Below are positions 1-6,253 of a DNA stretch of 11,460 bases, piece after piece (position 1 is the first letter of the stretch; each line of letters opens with the position of its first letter). The stretch lies in the NCBI GenBank assembly GCA_947305585.1, contig CAMZDY010000034.1:1-11460 (forward strand), in the 5' to 3' direction. The stretch is from an uncultured Verrucomicrobiota bacterium (GTDB lineage: Bacteria > Verrucomicrobiota > Kiritimatiellia > RFP12 > UBA1067). A program made the position numbers and the translations under genes. Below the pieces are notes generated by a model that was not told the DNA's origin, ran no database searches, and saw only the letters and a list, made by a program, of their open reading frames with translations.

Positions 1-501
1 GCCGTCGTCGGTGATGAGGATGAGCTTGTCGCCCGCGATGGCGCGCATCTCGTCCTCCATCACGAAGAGACTCTTGTTGCGCGCGCCCATGATGATGGTG
101 ACGTCGTTGCCCGCCGCCTTGAGGGCCTGCGCGATCGGATGCATCGGCGCCACGCCGATTCCTCCGCCCACGCACACCACGCGGCCCGGCTTGCTGCCGC
201 CGTCCCGGCCCATGATATGGGTGGGCTGGCCGAGCGGACCCAGGATGGCGGCGATGGAATCGCCCACCTCGAGGTGCGACATCTTGAGCGTGGTCGCTCC
301 CACCGTCTGGAAAATGAGTGTGATGGTGCCGCGCTCGACGGAAGCATCGGCGATGGTGAGCGGCACGCGCTCGCCCTTGTCCTCATCGATCATTACGATG
401 ACAAACTGGCCCGCCTTGCGCTCGCTGGCGATCAAGGGAGCTTCGACTTCCATCTGGAAGACGTTGTCCGACAACTGTTTCTTTGCGACGATTTTATTCA
501 T
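1..501 (-). CDS. NfnA/SudB-like FAD/NAD(P)-binding flavoprotein, 3' end cut by window
   Basis: The first 167 codons are present and the gene runs off the left edge. The protein is a ferredoxin-NADP reductase-fold flavoprotein of the group that includes NfnA (small subunit of electron-bifurcating transhydrogenase), the SudB subunit of sulfide dehydrogenase, and the PyrK electron-transfer subunit. Visible motifs are RVPLTIAD (residues 45-52), which fits the FAD-binding R-x-P-L-T pattern typical of NfnA/SudB, and VGGGIGVAP (111-119), the glycine-rich NAD(P) site, followed by GAR at 139-141. The C-terminal cysteine cluster that would bind a 2Fe-2S centre lies outside the window. The start at 501 is the only sensible one; no Shine-Dalgarno precedes it, but a near-consensus promoter ends 11 bp upstream, suggesting a leaderless mRNA. 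The usual partner is a GltD-like NfnB subunit, expected just left of the window. I am sure of the family and less sure of the subtype. Confidence 0.88.
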   Translation of the reverse strand, partial: MNKIVAKKQLSDNVFQMEVEAPLIASERKAGQFVIVMIDEDKGERVPLTIADASVERGTITLIFQTVGATTLKMSHLEVGDSIAAILGPLGQPTHIMGRDGGSKPGRVVCVGGGIGVAPMHPIAQALKAAGNDVTIIMGARNKSLFVMEDEMRAIAGDKLILITDDG

Positions 502-511
502 AGTGGAAGAT

Positions 512-540
512 ATTATACCAAAAAGCGCCAAGTTTGTCCA
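512..540 (-). promoter_or_regulatory. Near-consensus sigma-70 promoter for the NfnA-like gene
   Basis: On the minus strand the -35 element is TGGACA (540-535, 5 of 6 matches to TTGACA), the spacer is 17 bp, and the -10 element is TATAAT (517-512, 6 of 6). The -10 is preceded by TGG, giving an extended -10 (TGnTATAAT). Transcription would be expected to start near 504-506, only a few bases before the ATG at 501. The -35 lies in the loop of the gdhA terminator and the TG of the extended -10 lies at the end of its U-tract. This is the best promoter match I found in the window. Confidence 0.8.
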
Positions 541-559
541 GCAAAACTTGACGCTTTTT
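520..559 (-). terminator. Intrinsic terminator downstream of gdhA
   Basis: A 16-bp inverted repeat pairs 520-535 with 544-559 around an 8-nt loop. The stem reads AAAAAGCG(T)CAAGTTT against AAACTTG(G)CGCTTTTT on the minus strand, so the one imperfect pair (528/551) is a G-U wobble in the minus-strand RNA but a C-A mismatch in the plus-strand RNA. That asymmetry, the run of five U residues and the position 26 bp after the gdhA stop make this a terminator for gdhA. Because A and T tracts flank both sides it may also work weakly from the left, but no plus-strand gene arrives there. Confidence 0.85.
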
Positions 560-584
560 GCATTTTAGGGATTCCGGAAAGTGC

Positions 585-1958
585 TCAGCACACGCCCTGC
601 GCAACCATCGCATCGGCCACTTTGACGAAGCCGGCGATGTTGGCGCCCACCACGTAATTGCCCTTGCGGCCGTACTTGGCGGCGGCCTCCCAAGCATTGT
701 CGTGGATGGCCTTCATGATGTTCTTGAGCTTGGCGTCCACCTCTTCCGCGGTCCACGCCACGCGCTCGCTGTTCTGCGACATCTCGAGGCCCGACGTGGC
801 CACGCCGCCGGCGTTCGAAGCCTTGCCCGGCGAATACATGATGCCGGCTTCGAGGAACTTGGCGATGGCGTCCGGCGTGGAAGGCATGTTGGCGCCCTCG
901 CCCACCAGCGTGCAACCGTACTTGAGCAGATACTCCGCATCCTCGCCGTTGAGTTCGTTCTGGCGGGCGCAGGGAAAGGCGGCGTCGATCTTGTCCGTAA
1001 CCTGCCAGCTGTTCACGCCGGGGAAGAACTTGACGGCCTTGCTCTTCTTGGCGAGCTCCGCGAGCTCCCCGCGCTTCACCGTCTTGAGCACCATCACGTC
1101 CTTGAGCAGCTTTTCGGAAATTCCCTCGTCCACCAGGATCGTGCCCGAACGGTCGGAGAGAGTAAGCACTTTGGCGCCGAGCTGGATCAGCTTTTCGGCC
1201 GCGTAGGTGGCCACGTTGCCCGAACCGGAGATTACGCACCGCTTGCCCTCGAACGTCTCGCCGCGCTTGGCCAGCATGTTCTGCGCGAAGTACACATCGC
1301 CATAGCCCGTGGCCTCGGGACGGATGAGCGAGCCGCCGAAGCTGAGCCCCTTGCCCGTCAAAACGCCCGTCCATTCGTTCGCGAGGCGCTTGTACTGGCC
1401 GAAAAGGTAGCCGATTTCGCGCCCGCCCACGTTCATATCGCCGGCAGGAACGTCGGTATCGGCGCTGATGTGGCGATAAAGCTCGTTCATGAAGCTCTGG
1501 CAGAAGCGCATCACCTCGGCGTCGCTGCAACGCTTGCCGGGGGTGTGGGGCGACTCTTTCGGGTTGAAATCGCTTCCGCCCTTGCCGCCGCCCATCGGGA
1601 GCGTGGTGAGCGAATTCTTGAACACCTGCTCGAACGCCAGAAACTTGAGGACCGAAAGCGTGACCGACGGATCGAATCGGAGACCGCCCTTGTAGGGACC
1701 GATGGCGCTGTTCATCTGGACGCGATAACCGCGATTCACCCGCACGATCCCCTTGTCGTCCACCCAAGGCACCCGGAACATCACCACGCGTTCGGGCTCC
1801 ACCATGCGCTCCAAAATGGCATTCTTCTGATACTCGGGATGCACCTTCAACACCGGGTCCAACGTGGTGAACACCTCTTCCACCGCCTGCAGAAACTCCG
1901 GCTCGTTCGCATTCTTGGCCTTGACCGCTTCCAAGACCGACTCGACATACTTACTCAT
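585..1958 (-). CDS. gdhA: NADP-type glutamate dehydrogenase
   Basis: The 457-residue protein catalyses reductive amination of 2-oxoglutarate with ammonia to glutamate, a cytoplasmic ammonia-assimilation step. It is full length for the hexameric bacterial family (the E. coli enzyme has 447 residues) and alignable throughout. Glutamate/2-oxoglutarate site residues appear in YKGGLRF (K90) and PMGGGKGGSD (catalytic K126), with the conserved aspartate in PAGDMNVG (D174). The Rossmann motif is SGSGNVA (244-250), followed by LSDRSG (267-272), where the S/R residues instead of an acidic residue fit binding of the NADP 2'-phosphate. The C-terminal signatures GEGANMPST, NAGGVATSGLEM and GANIAGFVKVADAM are all present. 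The start at 1958 has AGGAA (1972-1968) 9 nt upstream. It has its own candidate promoter and is followed by a strong terminator, so it is probably monocistronic. Confidence 0.98.
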   Translation of the reverse strand: MSKYVESVLEAVKAKNANEPEFLQAVEEVFTTLDPVLKVHPEYQKNAILERMVEPERVVMFRVPWVDDKGIVRVNRGYRVQMNSAIGPYKGGLRFDPSVTLSVLKFLAFEQVFKNSLTTLPMGGGKGGSDFNPKESPHTPGKRCSDAEVMRFCQSFMNELYRHISADTDVPAGDMNVGGREIGYLFGQYKRLANEWTGVLTGKGLSFGGSLIRPEATGYGDVYFAQNMLAKRGETFEGKRCVISGSGNVATYAAEKLIQLGAKVLTLSDRSGTILVDEGISEKLLKDVMVLKTVKRGELAELAKKSKAVKFFPGVNSWQVTDKIDAAFPCARQNELNGEDAEYLLKYGCTLVGEGANMPSTPDAIAKFLEAGIMYSPGKASNAGGVATSGLEMSQNSERVAWTAEEVDAKLKNIMKAIHDNAWEAAAKYGRKGNYVVGANIAGFVKVADAMVAQGVC

Positions 1959-1967
1959 TTTTTGTAA

Positions 1968-1972
1968 TTCCT
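1968..1972 (-). promoter_or_regulatory. Ribosome binding site of gdhA
   Basis: AGGAA on the minus strand lies 9 nt before the gdhA ATG and sits in an A-rich leader. It immediately follows the 3' arm of the inverted repeat at 1976-1998, so any RNA structure or bound regulator at that repeat could affect ribosome access. Confidence 0.7.
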
Positions 1973-1975
1973 TTT

Positions 1976-1998
1976 TTACTGATTTGAACAGTCAGTAA
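1976..1998 (-). repeat. Inverted repeat TTACTGA-N9-TCAGTAA in the gdhA leader
   Basis: A perfect 7-bp inverted repeat (1976-1982 with 1992-1998) is separated by 9 nt. It lies between the candidate gdhA -10 element and the ribosome binding site, just downstream of the expected transcription start. It may be an operator for a dimeric regulator or a weak leader hairpin. The stem is AT-rich and is followed only by a run of A, so it is not a terminator for the upstream gene. No regulator family was assigned. Confidence 0.5.
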
Positions 1999-2008
1999 GG
2001 TATAAGCA

Positions 2009-2036
2009 ATCATAATGCCAGCATAAAACCGGCCAA
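2009..2036 (-). promoter_or_regulatory. Candidate gdhA promoter
   Basis: On the minus strand, TATGAT (2014-2009, 5 of 6 to TATAAT) follows TTGGCC (2036-2031, 3 of 6 to TTGACA) with a 16-bp spacer. Transcription would start near 2002, giving a leader of roughly 45 nt. The -35 is weak, and an alternative -10 (TATACC, 2004-1999) exists, so exact placement is uncertain. The whole 105-bp gap between the phosphoribosyltransferase stop and gdhA is AT-rich relative to its surroundings, which supports a regulatory role. No obvious terminator for the upstream operon was seen in it. Confidence 0.5.
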
Positions 2037-2063
2037 ATCTTCCAGAATGTGTAAAAATGCCGC

Positions 2064-2618
2064 TTACTGGTTTACAGAAATTGTCAGATCAGCCAGCTCT
2101 GGATCTTTATCTTTGAGCTCTTCCAGGGTAAGTCCTTCCATTTCATGCGGAAAGACTATCCATTCGCTGCCGACGTCTTTGACGTAATAGTAAGGTTTGA
2201 GCGCCGTGCGGTTTTTGTGGGGCTTCCAGTATACGGTAGCGAGACGCATCTCCACATCCACCCCCAAATGCTGAAGCTTGTCGGTGATGGCTTGGGCCGT
2301 TTTGCCGGTATCGAACACGTCATCCACCACCAAAACCTTGTCGCCGGGCCTAAGCATGCCGAAAACGTGACTCCCGAAAGTGAACTCCACCGAACCTTCG
2401 TTCTGTCCGATACCGGTGTAGGAATAGCATTTGAGCGGAATATGCTGGACGCTCCAGCCGGAAAACTTGAAGAATTCGTGAATGGCCACCCCCACCGGCG
2501 CGCCACCCCGCCACAATGCGATCAGAATGTCCGGACGCCAACCGTCCTTGCGCACTTTGGCGGCAAGCTGCCAGACGTCGGACAGATACTGGTTGGCGGA
2601 AAGATACGTTTTCTGCAT
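2064..2618 (-). CDS. Purine-type phosphoribosyltransferase (xanthine/hypoxanthine PRT-like)
   Basis: The 184-residue protein is a type I phosphoribosyltransferase, which transfers a ribose phosphate from PRPP to a base. The PRPP-binding motif is VLVVDDVFDTGKT (95-107), with the two acidic residues and the DTGKT phosphate loop intact. The early loop LWRGGAPVG (35-43) matches the family's A-R-G-G PPi loop with W in place of A before R. The C-terminal segment YYVKDVGSEWIVFPHEMEG (144-162) resembles the base-binding region of archaeal and bacterial Gpt/Hpt-like enzymes, pointing to purine salvage. Substrate (guanine, xanthine or hypoxanthine) cannot be decided from the sequence. The start at 2618 was chosen because AGGAAT ends about 5 nt upstream and the homologous region begins there; an open frame continues upstream but only as a shadow of manA. 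It is the last gene of the long operon, 29 nt after manA. Confidence 0.88.
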   Translation of the reverse strand: MQKTYLSANQYLSDVWQLAAKVRKDGWRPDILIALWRGGAPVGVAIHEFFKFSGWSVQHIPLKCYSYTGIGQNEGSVEFTFGSHVFGMLRPGDKVLVVDDVFDTGKTAQAITDKLQHLGVDVEMRLATVYWKPHKNRTALKPYYYVKDVGSEWIVFPHEMEGLTLEELKDKDPELADLTISVNQ

Positions 2619-2622
2619 AGCT

Positions 2623-2628
2623 ATTCCT
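2623..2628 (-). promoter_or_regulatory. Ribosome binding site of the phosphoribosyltransferase gene
   Basis: AGGAAT on the minus strand lies in the 29-nt gap after manA, 4 nt from the ATG at 2618 (AGGAA core 5 nt). It fixes the start at 2618 against the much longer open frame that extends upstream through manA in another frame. Confidence 0.65.
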
Positions 2629-2647
2629 TTCTGGTTGGAAATTCTGT

Positions 2648-3541
2648 TTATAGCGTAGTCACCACGATCCGAGCTTTGCCGGAAATAACGAATTCCTCCG
2701 CGTCGGCCGGGACCAGAATGGCGCCGTCCTTGCCCGCCGAAACGGTTTCGCCGCCACAGGAGACGGATATCTCGCCATCCACCACGAAGTAGGCGCGGAA
2801 ACTGGCGGTGTCGAGCGCGCGCTGGAATTTGCCGTCCAGATCGAGTTCGCGCATGGTGAAGAACGGAGTGCCGATGGCGCGCTTCAGGAGTTCCGTGCCC
2901 TTGACCCGCCAATTGATGGCGCTCAAGCCCCGGGCGATATGGAGTTGACGCGCCTTGCCGTCGAGCCCCGACCGGTTCCAGTCGAAAAGCCGGTAGACGC
3001 TTTCGCTCGTCTCCTGCACTTCGAAAATCCTCACTCCCCCGCCGATCGCATGCACGGTGCCGCCCGGAATGTAGCACATGTCGCCCGGCTTCACTTCGTA
3101 CCGGACCGCGGCCCGATCCGCCCCGCCGTGCAGAACCGACTCGAAAAAGCTCTCCGGCGTGACCGACGGCTTGAGCCCCGCCAGAATCGCCCCGGCGATC
3201 GGTCCCTCGCCCTTAGTCCGGTCCGCATCGATCACGTACCACGCCTCGCTTTTCGGTTCGCCGCCCAGCATATAGGCCGTGGTGCGGTTGGGATGCACCT
3301 GCAACGAAAGCTGCGTCTTGGCGTCGATGATCTTCATAAGGAGCGGAAACACCTTCGGATCGGGGCTTTTCGTGCCCGTCACGTTCACGCCTTCGATGTC
3401 CACCACCTCGTCGAGACCCTTGCCCCGGTAGACGCCGTTCGCCACTTTGCTCGCCGCACCTTGGCGCGCCGAGATCACCCAATGCTCCTCGCCCCATACG
3501 AGACGAATGTCATGCGCTTTCAGCAACAGCGGCGTTTTCAT
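2648..3541 (-). CDS. manA: Class I mannose-6-phosphate isomerase
   Basis: The 297-residue cupin enzyme interconverts mannose-6-phosphate and fructose-6-phosphate, feeding mannose into glycolysis or supplying mannose-6-P for GDP-sugar synthesis. The zinc ligands of the family are visible: Q81 and H83 in LSLQVHPN, E99 in KSEAWYV, and H164 in GGTVHAIGGG. The substrate-side motif ETSESVYRLFDWNR (177-190) matches the family's Y-R-x-x-D-W-x-R. The N-terminal WGEEHWVIS is typical. The length fits the short class I enzymes (about 300-320 residues) better than the 390-residue E. coli type. The ATG at 3541 overlaps the stop of the ABC-F gene as ATGA, and GGAGGAG (3559-3553) lies 11 nt upstream, so translation is probably coupled. 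No biosynthetic sugar-nucleotide genes adjoin it. Confidence 0.95.
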   Translation of the reverse strand: MKTPLLLKAHDIRLVWGEEHWVISARQGAASKVANGVYRGKGLDEVVDIEGVNVTGTKSPDPKVFPLLMKIIDAKTQLSLQVHPNRTTAYMLGGEPKSEAWYVIDADRTKGEGPIAGAILAGLKPSVTPESFFESVLHGGADRAAVRYEVKPGDMCYIPGGTVHAIGGGVRIFEVQETSESVYRLFDWNRSGLDGKARQLHIARGLSAINWRVKGTELLKRAIGTPFFTMRELDLDGKFQRALDTASFRAYFVVDGEISVSCGGETVSAGKDGAILVPADAEEFVISGKARIVVTTL

Positions 3542-5478
3542 TGCTTTGTCAACTCCTCCAGTTTCATGGCCGCTTCCTCCCAGGTGGCGGTGTAGCGGTC
3601 GATTTCGAACTGCAACGTCCGCACGAGCCGGTTGACCTCGGCGAAATCGGTGGCGGGCGAAGGATTGAACAGTTCCTTGCTGGCCTCGTCGAGCTTGGCC
3701 TGCAGTTCGTCGATCTTCTTTTCGCAATTCTCCACCTGGCGCTTCAACTCCTTGACCTGCGGCGCGATCTTGGCGCGTTCGGCCGCCCGTTGCTGGCGGA
3801 GCTCTTTGGAAGTCAAAGGCTGGTCGGCGCCTTTGACGGGCTTCTCCTTCGCCTTGGGCGCGCCCGAAGATGCATATTCGTCGCGCTTCTCGAGATAATA
3901 GTCGTACCCTCCGGGGAAGGTGCGGATGCCTTCGCGCGTGATCTCGATGATCGAAGTGGCCACCGCGCGCACGAACTCGATATCGTGCGAAACTAGGAGA
4001 ATCGTCCCCTTGTACTTCTGGAGCGCATCCTGCAGCAATCTGCGTCCATCCAGATCGAGGTGGGTGGTCGGCTCGTCCAAGAGCAGGAAATTGGGCGCGG
4101 CGAGGAAGAGCCGCAGAAACGCAAGACGGATTTTCTCTCCGCCCGACAGCACCCCCGCCGGCTTTTCCACGTCGTTTTCGTCAAATCCGAACGCCCCCAG
4201 TTGGTTGCGGAAATTTTTCTCGGGGCCGCCGCCCGCCTGATCCCACACGTTCTTGGCGTTGCGGTACACGGTGACGTCCGGCGGAATCGTCTCGGCGAAC
4301 TCCTGGCTCACGTATCCGGGCACCACGTTATGCCCCAGCACCGCCTTGCCGCCGGTGGGCCGGCGCGTTCCCGCGATGATCCGCATGAGCGTCGTCTTGC
4401 CGAGTCCGTTGTAGCCGATGAGCGCCACCTTGTCGCCGCGCGCGATGTTGAAAGACACCTTGTCGAGCACCTTCCGCTTCCCGTCGTACGAAAACTCCAG
4501 ATCCTCGCACCGGAACATCTCGATGCCGCTCGAAGGCGGTTCGGCCAGCCGCAACCGGCCGGAATTGGTGTAGCGCTTGGGGAGCACGATCCGCGCTTCG
4601 TCGATCTTGTCGATGAGTTTCTGCCGGCTCTGCGCTTGCGCCGCCTTGGTGGCCTGCGCCCGGAAGCGGTCCACGAAACGCTGCAGCTGTTCGCGGTGAT
4701 GATCCTGGTTCTCCTTGGCGGCCTTGAGATGTTCGTACCGCACCTCGCGCTCGACGAGATAGTAGTCGAGATTCCCCTCGTAGCGCGTGGCAGTGCCGGC
4801 ATCCACCTCCACGATGATGTCCGTAAGCGTTCCCAGGAGATACCGGTCGTGCGAGATGAGCATGAGCGTGCCGTCGTACGCCTTCAGGAACTTCTGCAGC
4901 CAATCGACGGCCGGAAGGTCCAGATAGTTGCTCGGTTCGTCCAGGAGGAGCAAGTCCGGTTTGGACGCCAGCACGCGCGAAAGTTCCGCCCGCATCCGCC
5001 AGCCGCCGGAAAACGACTTGAACGGCTTGCCGAATTCCTCGGTGGTGAACCCGAGCCCTCCCAGCGCCACCTTGACGCGAGTTTCGATGTCGTACCCGCC
5101 CAGATGCTCGAAACGGCTCTGCAGTTCCCCGTAACGCTTCATCTTGACCGGATCCTGCAGATCCTGCTCCAGCTCCGCCATCTCCGCTTCCATTTCGGAC
5201 AGACCGGGGATGCCGCGCATGGAATACTCGAGTAAAGTCTCTTCGGGACTGTCCGGCTCGGGACTCTGACGCGTCCAGCCGATCCGGGGGCTTCCTTCCA
5301 CGATGAGTTCGCCCTTGTCCACCCCCATCTCGCCCAGAATGATCTTGAAAAGCGTGGACTTGCCCGACCCGTTGGGCCCCACCACCCCGATCCGGTCGCC
5401 CGCGTTCACGCGGAAAGTGACGTCCGTAAGCACGTCCTGATGGCCGTAGTGCACCGCGATACCCTTGAAGTCAAGCAT
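3538..5478 (-). CDS. ABC-F family ATPase (Uup/YheS/EttA group)
   Basis: The 646-residue protein has two ABC ATPase domains and no membrane segment, the hallmark of ABC-F proteins that act on the ribosome. Domain 1 has Walker A GPNGSGKS (34-41), signature SFSGGW (155-160) and Walker B LLLLDEPSNYLD (176-187). The linker 240-300 is a charged helical pair containing FVDRFRAQATKAAQAQSRQK (268-287), the typical P-site tRNA interaction region. Domain 2 has Walker A GYNGLGKTT (355-363), signature LSGGEK (444-449) and Walker B FLLLDEPTTHLD (464-475). Residues 555-646 form a C-terminal coiled coil, as in Uup, YheS and YdiF. Both Walker B motifs keep the catalytic glutamate. The SGGW signature points to the YheS/YdiF branch; a housekeeping role is more likely than antibiotic resistance. 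Its start overlaps the upstream gene by 8 nt; GGAAGGG precedes it. Confidence 0.95.
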   Translation of the reverse strand: MLDFKGIAVHYGHQDVLTDVTFRVNAGDRIGVVGPNGSGKSTLFKIILGEMGVDKGELIVEGSPRIGWTRQSPEPDSPEETLLEYSMRGIPGLSEMEAEMAELEQDLQDPVKMKRYGELQSRFEHLGGYDIETRVKVALGGLGFTTEEFGKPFKSFSGGWRMRAELSRVLASKPDLLLLDEPSNYLDLPAVDWLQKFLKAYDGTLMLISHDRYLLGTLTDIIVEVDAGTATRYEGNLDYYLVEREVRYEHLKAAKENQDHHREQLQRFVDRFRAQATKAAQAQSRQKLIDKIDEARIVLPKRYTNSGRLRLAEPPSSGIEMFRCEDLEFSYDGKRKVLDKVSFNIARGDKVALIGYNGLGKTTLMRIIAGTRRPTGGKAVLGHNVVPGYVSQEFAETIPPDVTVYRNAKNVWDQAGGGPEKNFRNQLGAFGFDENDVEKPAGVLSGGEKIRLAFLRLFLAAPNFLLLDEPTTHLDLDGRRLLQDALQKYKGTILLVSHDIEFVRAVATSIIEITREGIRTFPGGYDYYLEKRDEYASSGAPKAKEKPVKGADQPLTSKELRQQRAAERAKIAPQVKELKRQVENCEKKIDELQAKLDEASKELFNPSPATDFAEVNRLVRTLQFEIDRYTATWEEAAMKLEELTKQ

Positions 5479-6253
5479 CGTACACCCTTCCCGGCGCGAA
5501 CTGTTCCAACGCCTCCACGTCCACATCCGTCCTGCCGATCCGCTTCAGCGCCTCGCACGTCTCCTTGAGCGCCAGATGCGGCTCGTTGCAATCCTGCGAA
5601 AGATGCGCCAGAAAAAGCTTCTTGAGTTTCTTCCCGGCGAACTCCTCCACCAGTTCCGCCGCCTGATAGTTGGAGAGATGCCCCCTATTCCCCATGATCC
5701 GCTGGATGAGCGAAATATGGCGTCCGCTCGATTTGAGCAGCATCACGTCGTGGTTGGACTCCAGCGTGGCCACGTCGGCCTCCCTGAACTTCATCCCCAC
5801 CGATTTGAGCGGCAACCCCAGATCGGTCGCATGGAAATACGTCTTGCCGTCCGCCCTGACCACAAATCCCACGGGGTCCGGCACATCGTGCGGAATGGAG
5901 AAGGGATGGATGCAGAACGGTCCCAGGTCGAACTCCTGGCCGTTCTCGAAAAGGGTGAAAAAGTCCTCTTTGACTTGATGGTTCGTCGCCTCGCACGCTT
6001 CGGCCGTCATCAGGTTGGCGAAGATCGGCACGTCCGGCAGTTTCCGGTGCAGCACCGGAAGCCCGTCGATGTGGTCATGGTGGTTGTGAGTCACCACCAC
6101 CCCCGCCAGCGAGGCAAGTTCGAATCCGGTCCGGCACATCCGCTCCACGAGCGTCCGGCAACTTATCCCGCAGTCGACAAGGAGCGTCTGCCCCTCCGAC
6201 TCCACCAGATAAGCGTTGCCTTTGCTGCCGCTCGCGAGCGAAACCACCTTCAT
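5471..6253 (-). CDS. YycJ/WalJ-type metallo-beta-lactamase-fold nuclease-like protein
   Basis: The 260-residue protein has the metallo-beta-lactamase fold. The N-terminus SLASGSKGNAYLVE (5-18) followed by LLVDCGIS is characteristic of the YycJ/WalJ family. The metal-binding motif THNHHDH (55-61) fits HxHxDH, and later ligands are probably H122 (IPHDVPDP), D144 (ATDLG), H192 (RGHLSN) and H217 (LAHLSQ). ESNHD at 165-169 is also a family marker. B. subtilis YycJ has been described as a 5'-3' exonuclease linked to mismatch repair, but function in this organism is inference. In Firmicutes the gene follows walRK; here it sits between purD and the ABC-F gene. The start at 6253 overlaps the purD stop as ATGA and there is no clear Shine-Dalgarno, so coupling is likely. 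Confidence 0.92.
   Translation of the reverse strand: MKVVSLASGSKGNAYLVESEGQTLLVDCGISCRTLVERMCRTGFELASLAGVVVTHNHHDHIDGLPVLHRKLPDVPIFANLMTAEACEATNHQVKEDFFTLFENGQEFDLGPFCIHPFSIPHDVPDPVGFVVRADGKTYFHATDLGLPLKSVGMKFREADVATLESNHDVMLLKSSGRHISLIQRIMGNRGHLSNYQAAELVEEFAGKKLKKLFLAHLSQDCNEPHLALKETCEALKRIGRTDVDVEALEQFAPGRVYDA

Noticed and set aside
572..579. TTCCGGAA perfect palindrome between gdhA stop and terminator
   Set aside because: Eight bases with no loop; expected by chance and with no supporting context.
565..1767. 400-codon minus-strand frame overlapping gdhA
   Set aside because: A frame-shifted reading of gdhA, rich in R, G and Q without any motif; gdhA itself is intact.
558..1967. 469-codon open frame on the plus strand opposite gdhA
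   Set aside because: It is a mirror frame produced by GC-rich codon use: composition is rich in H, R, A and L, no family motif is visible, and gdhA on the other strand is unmistakable.
2017..2033. GCCGG...CTGGC imperfect hairpin after the phosphoribosyltransferase gene, considered as a terminator
   Set aside because: Only a 5-bp stem with a wobble and no U-tract; I therefore list no terminator for the long operon.
4060..5235. 391-codon open frame on the plus strand opposite the ABC-F gene
   Set aside because: Same antisense artefact; no start signal, no domain, and the opposite strand carries all ABC motifs in order.
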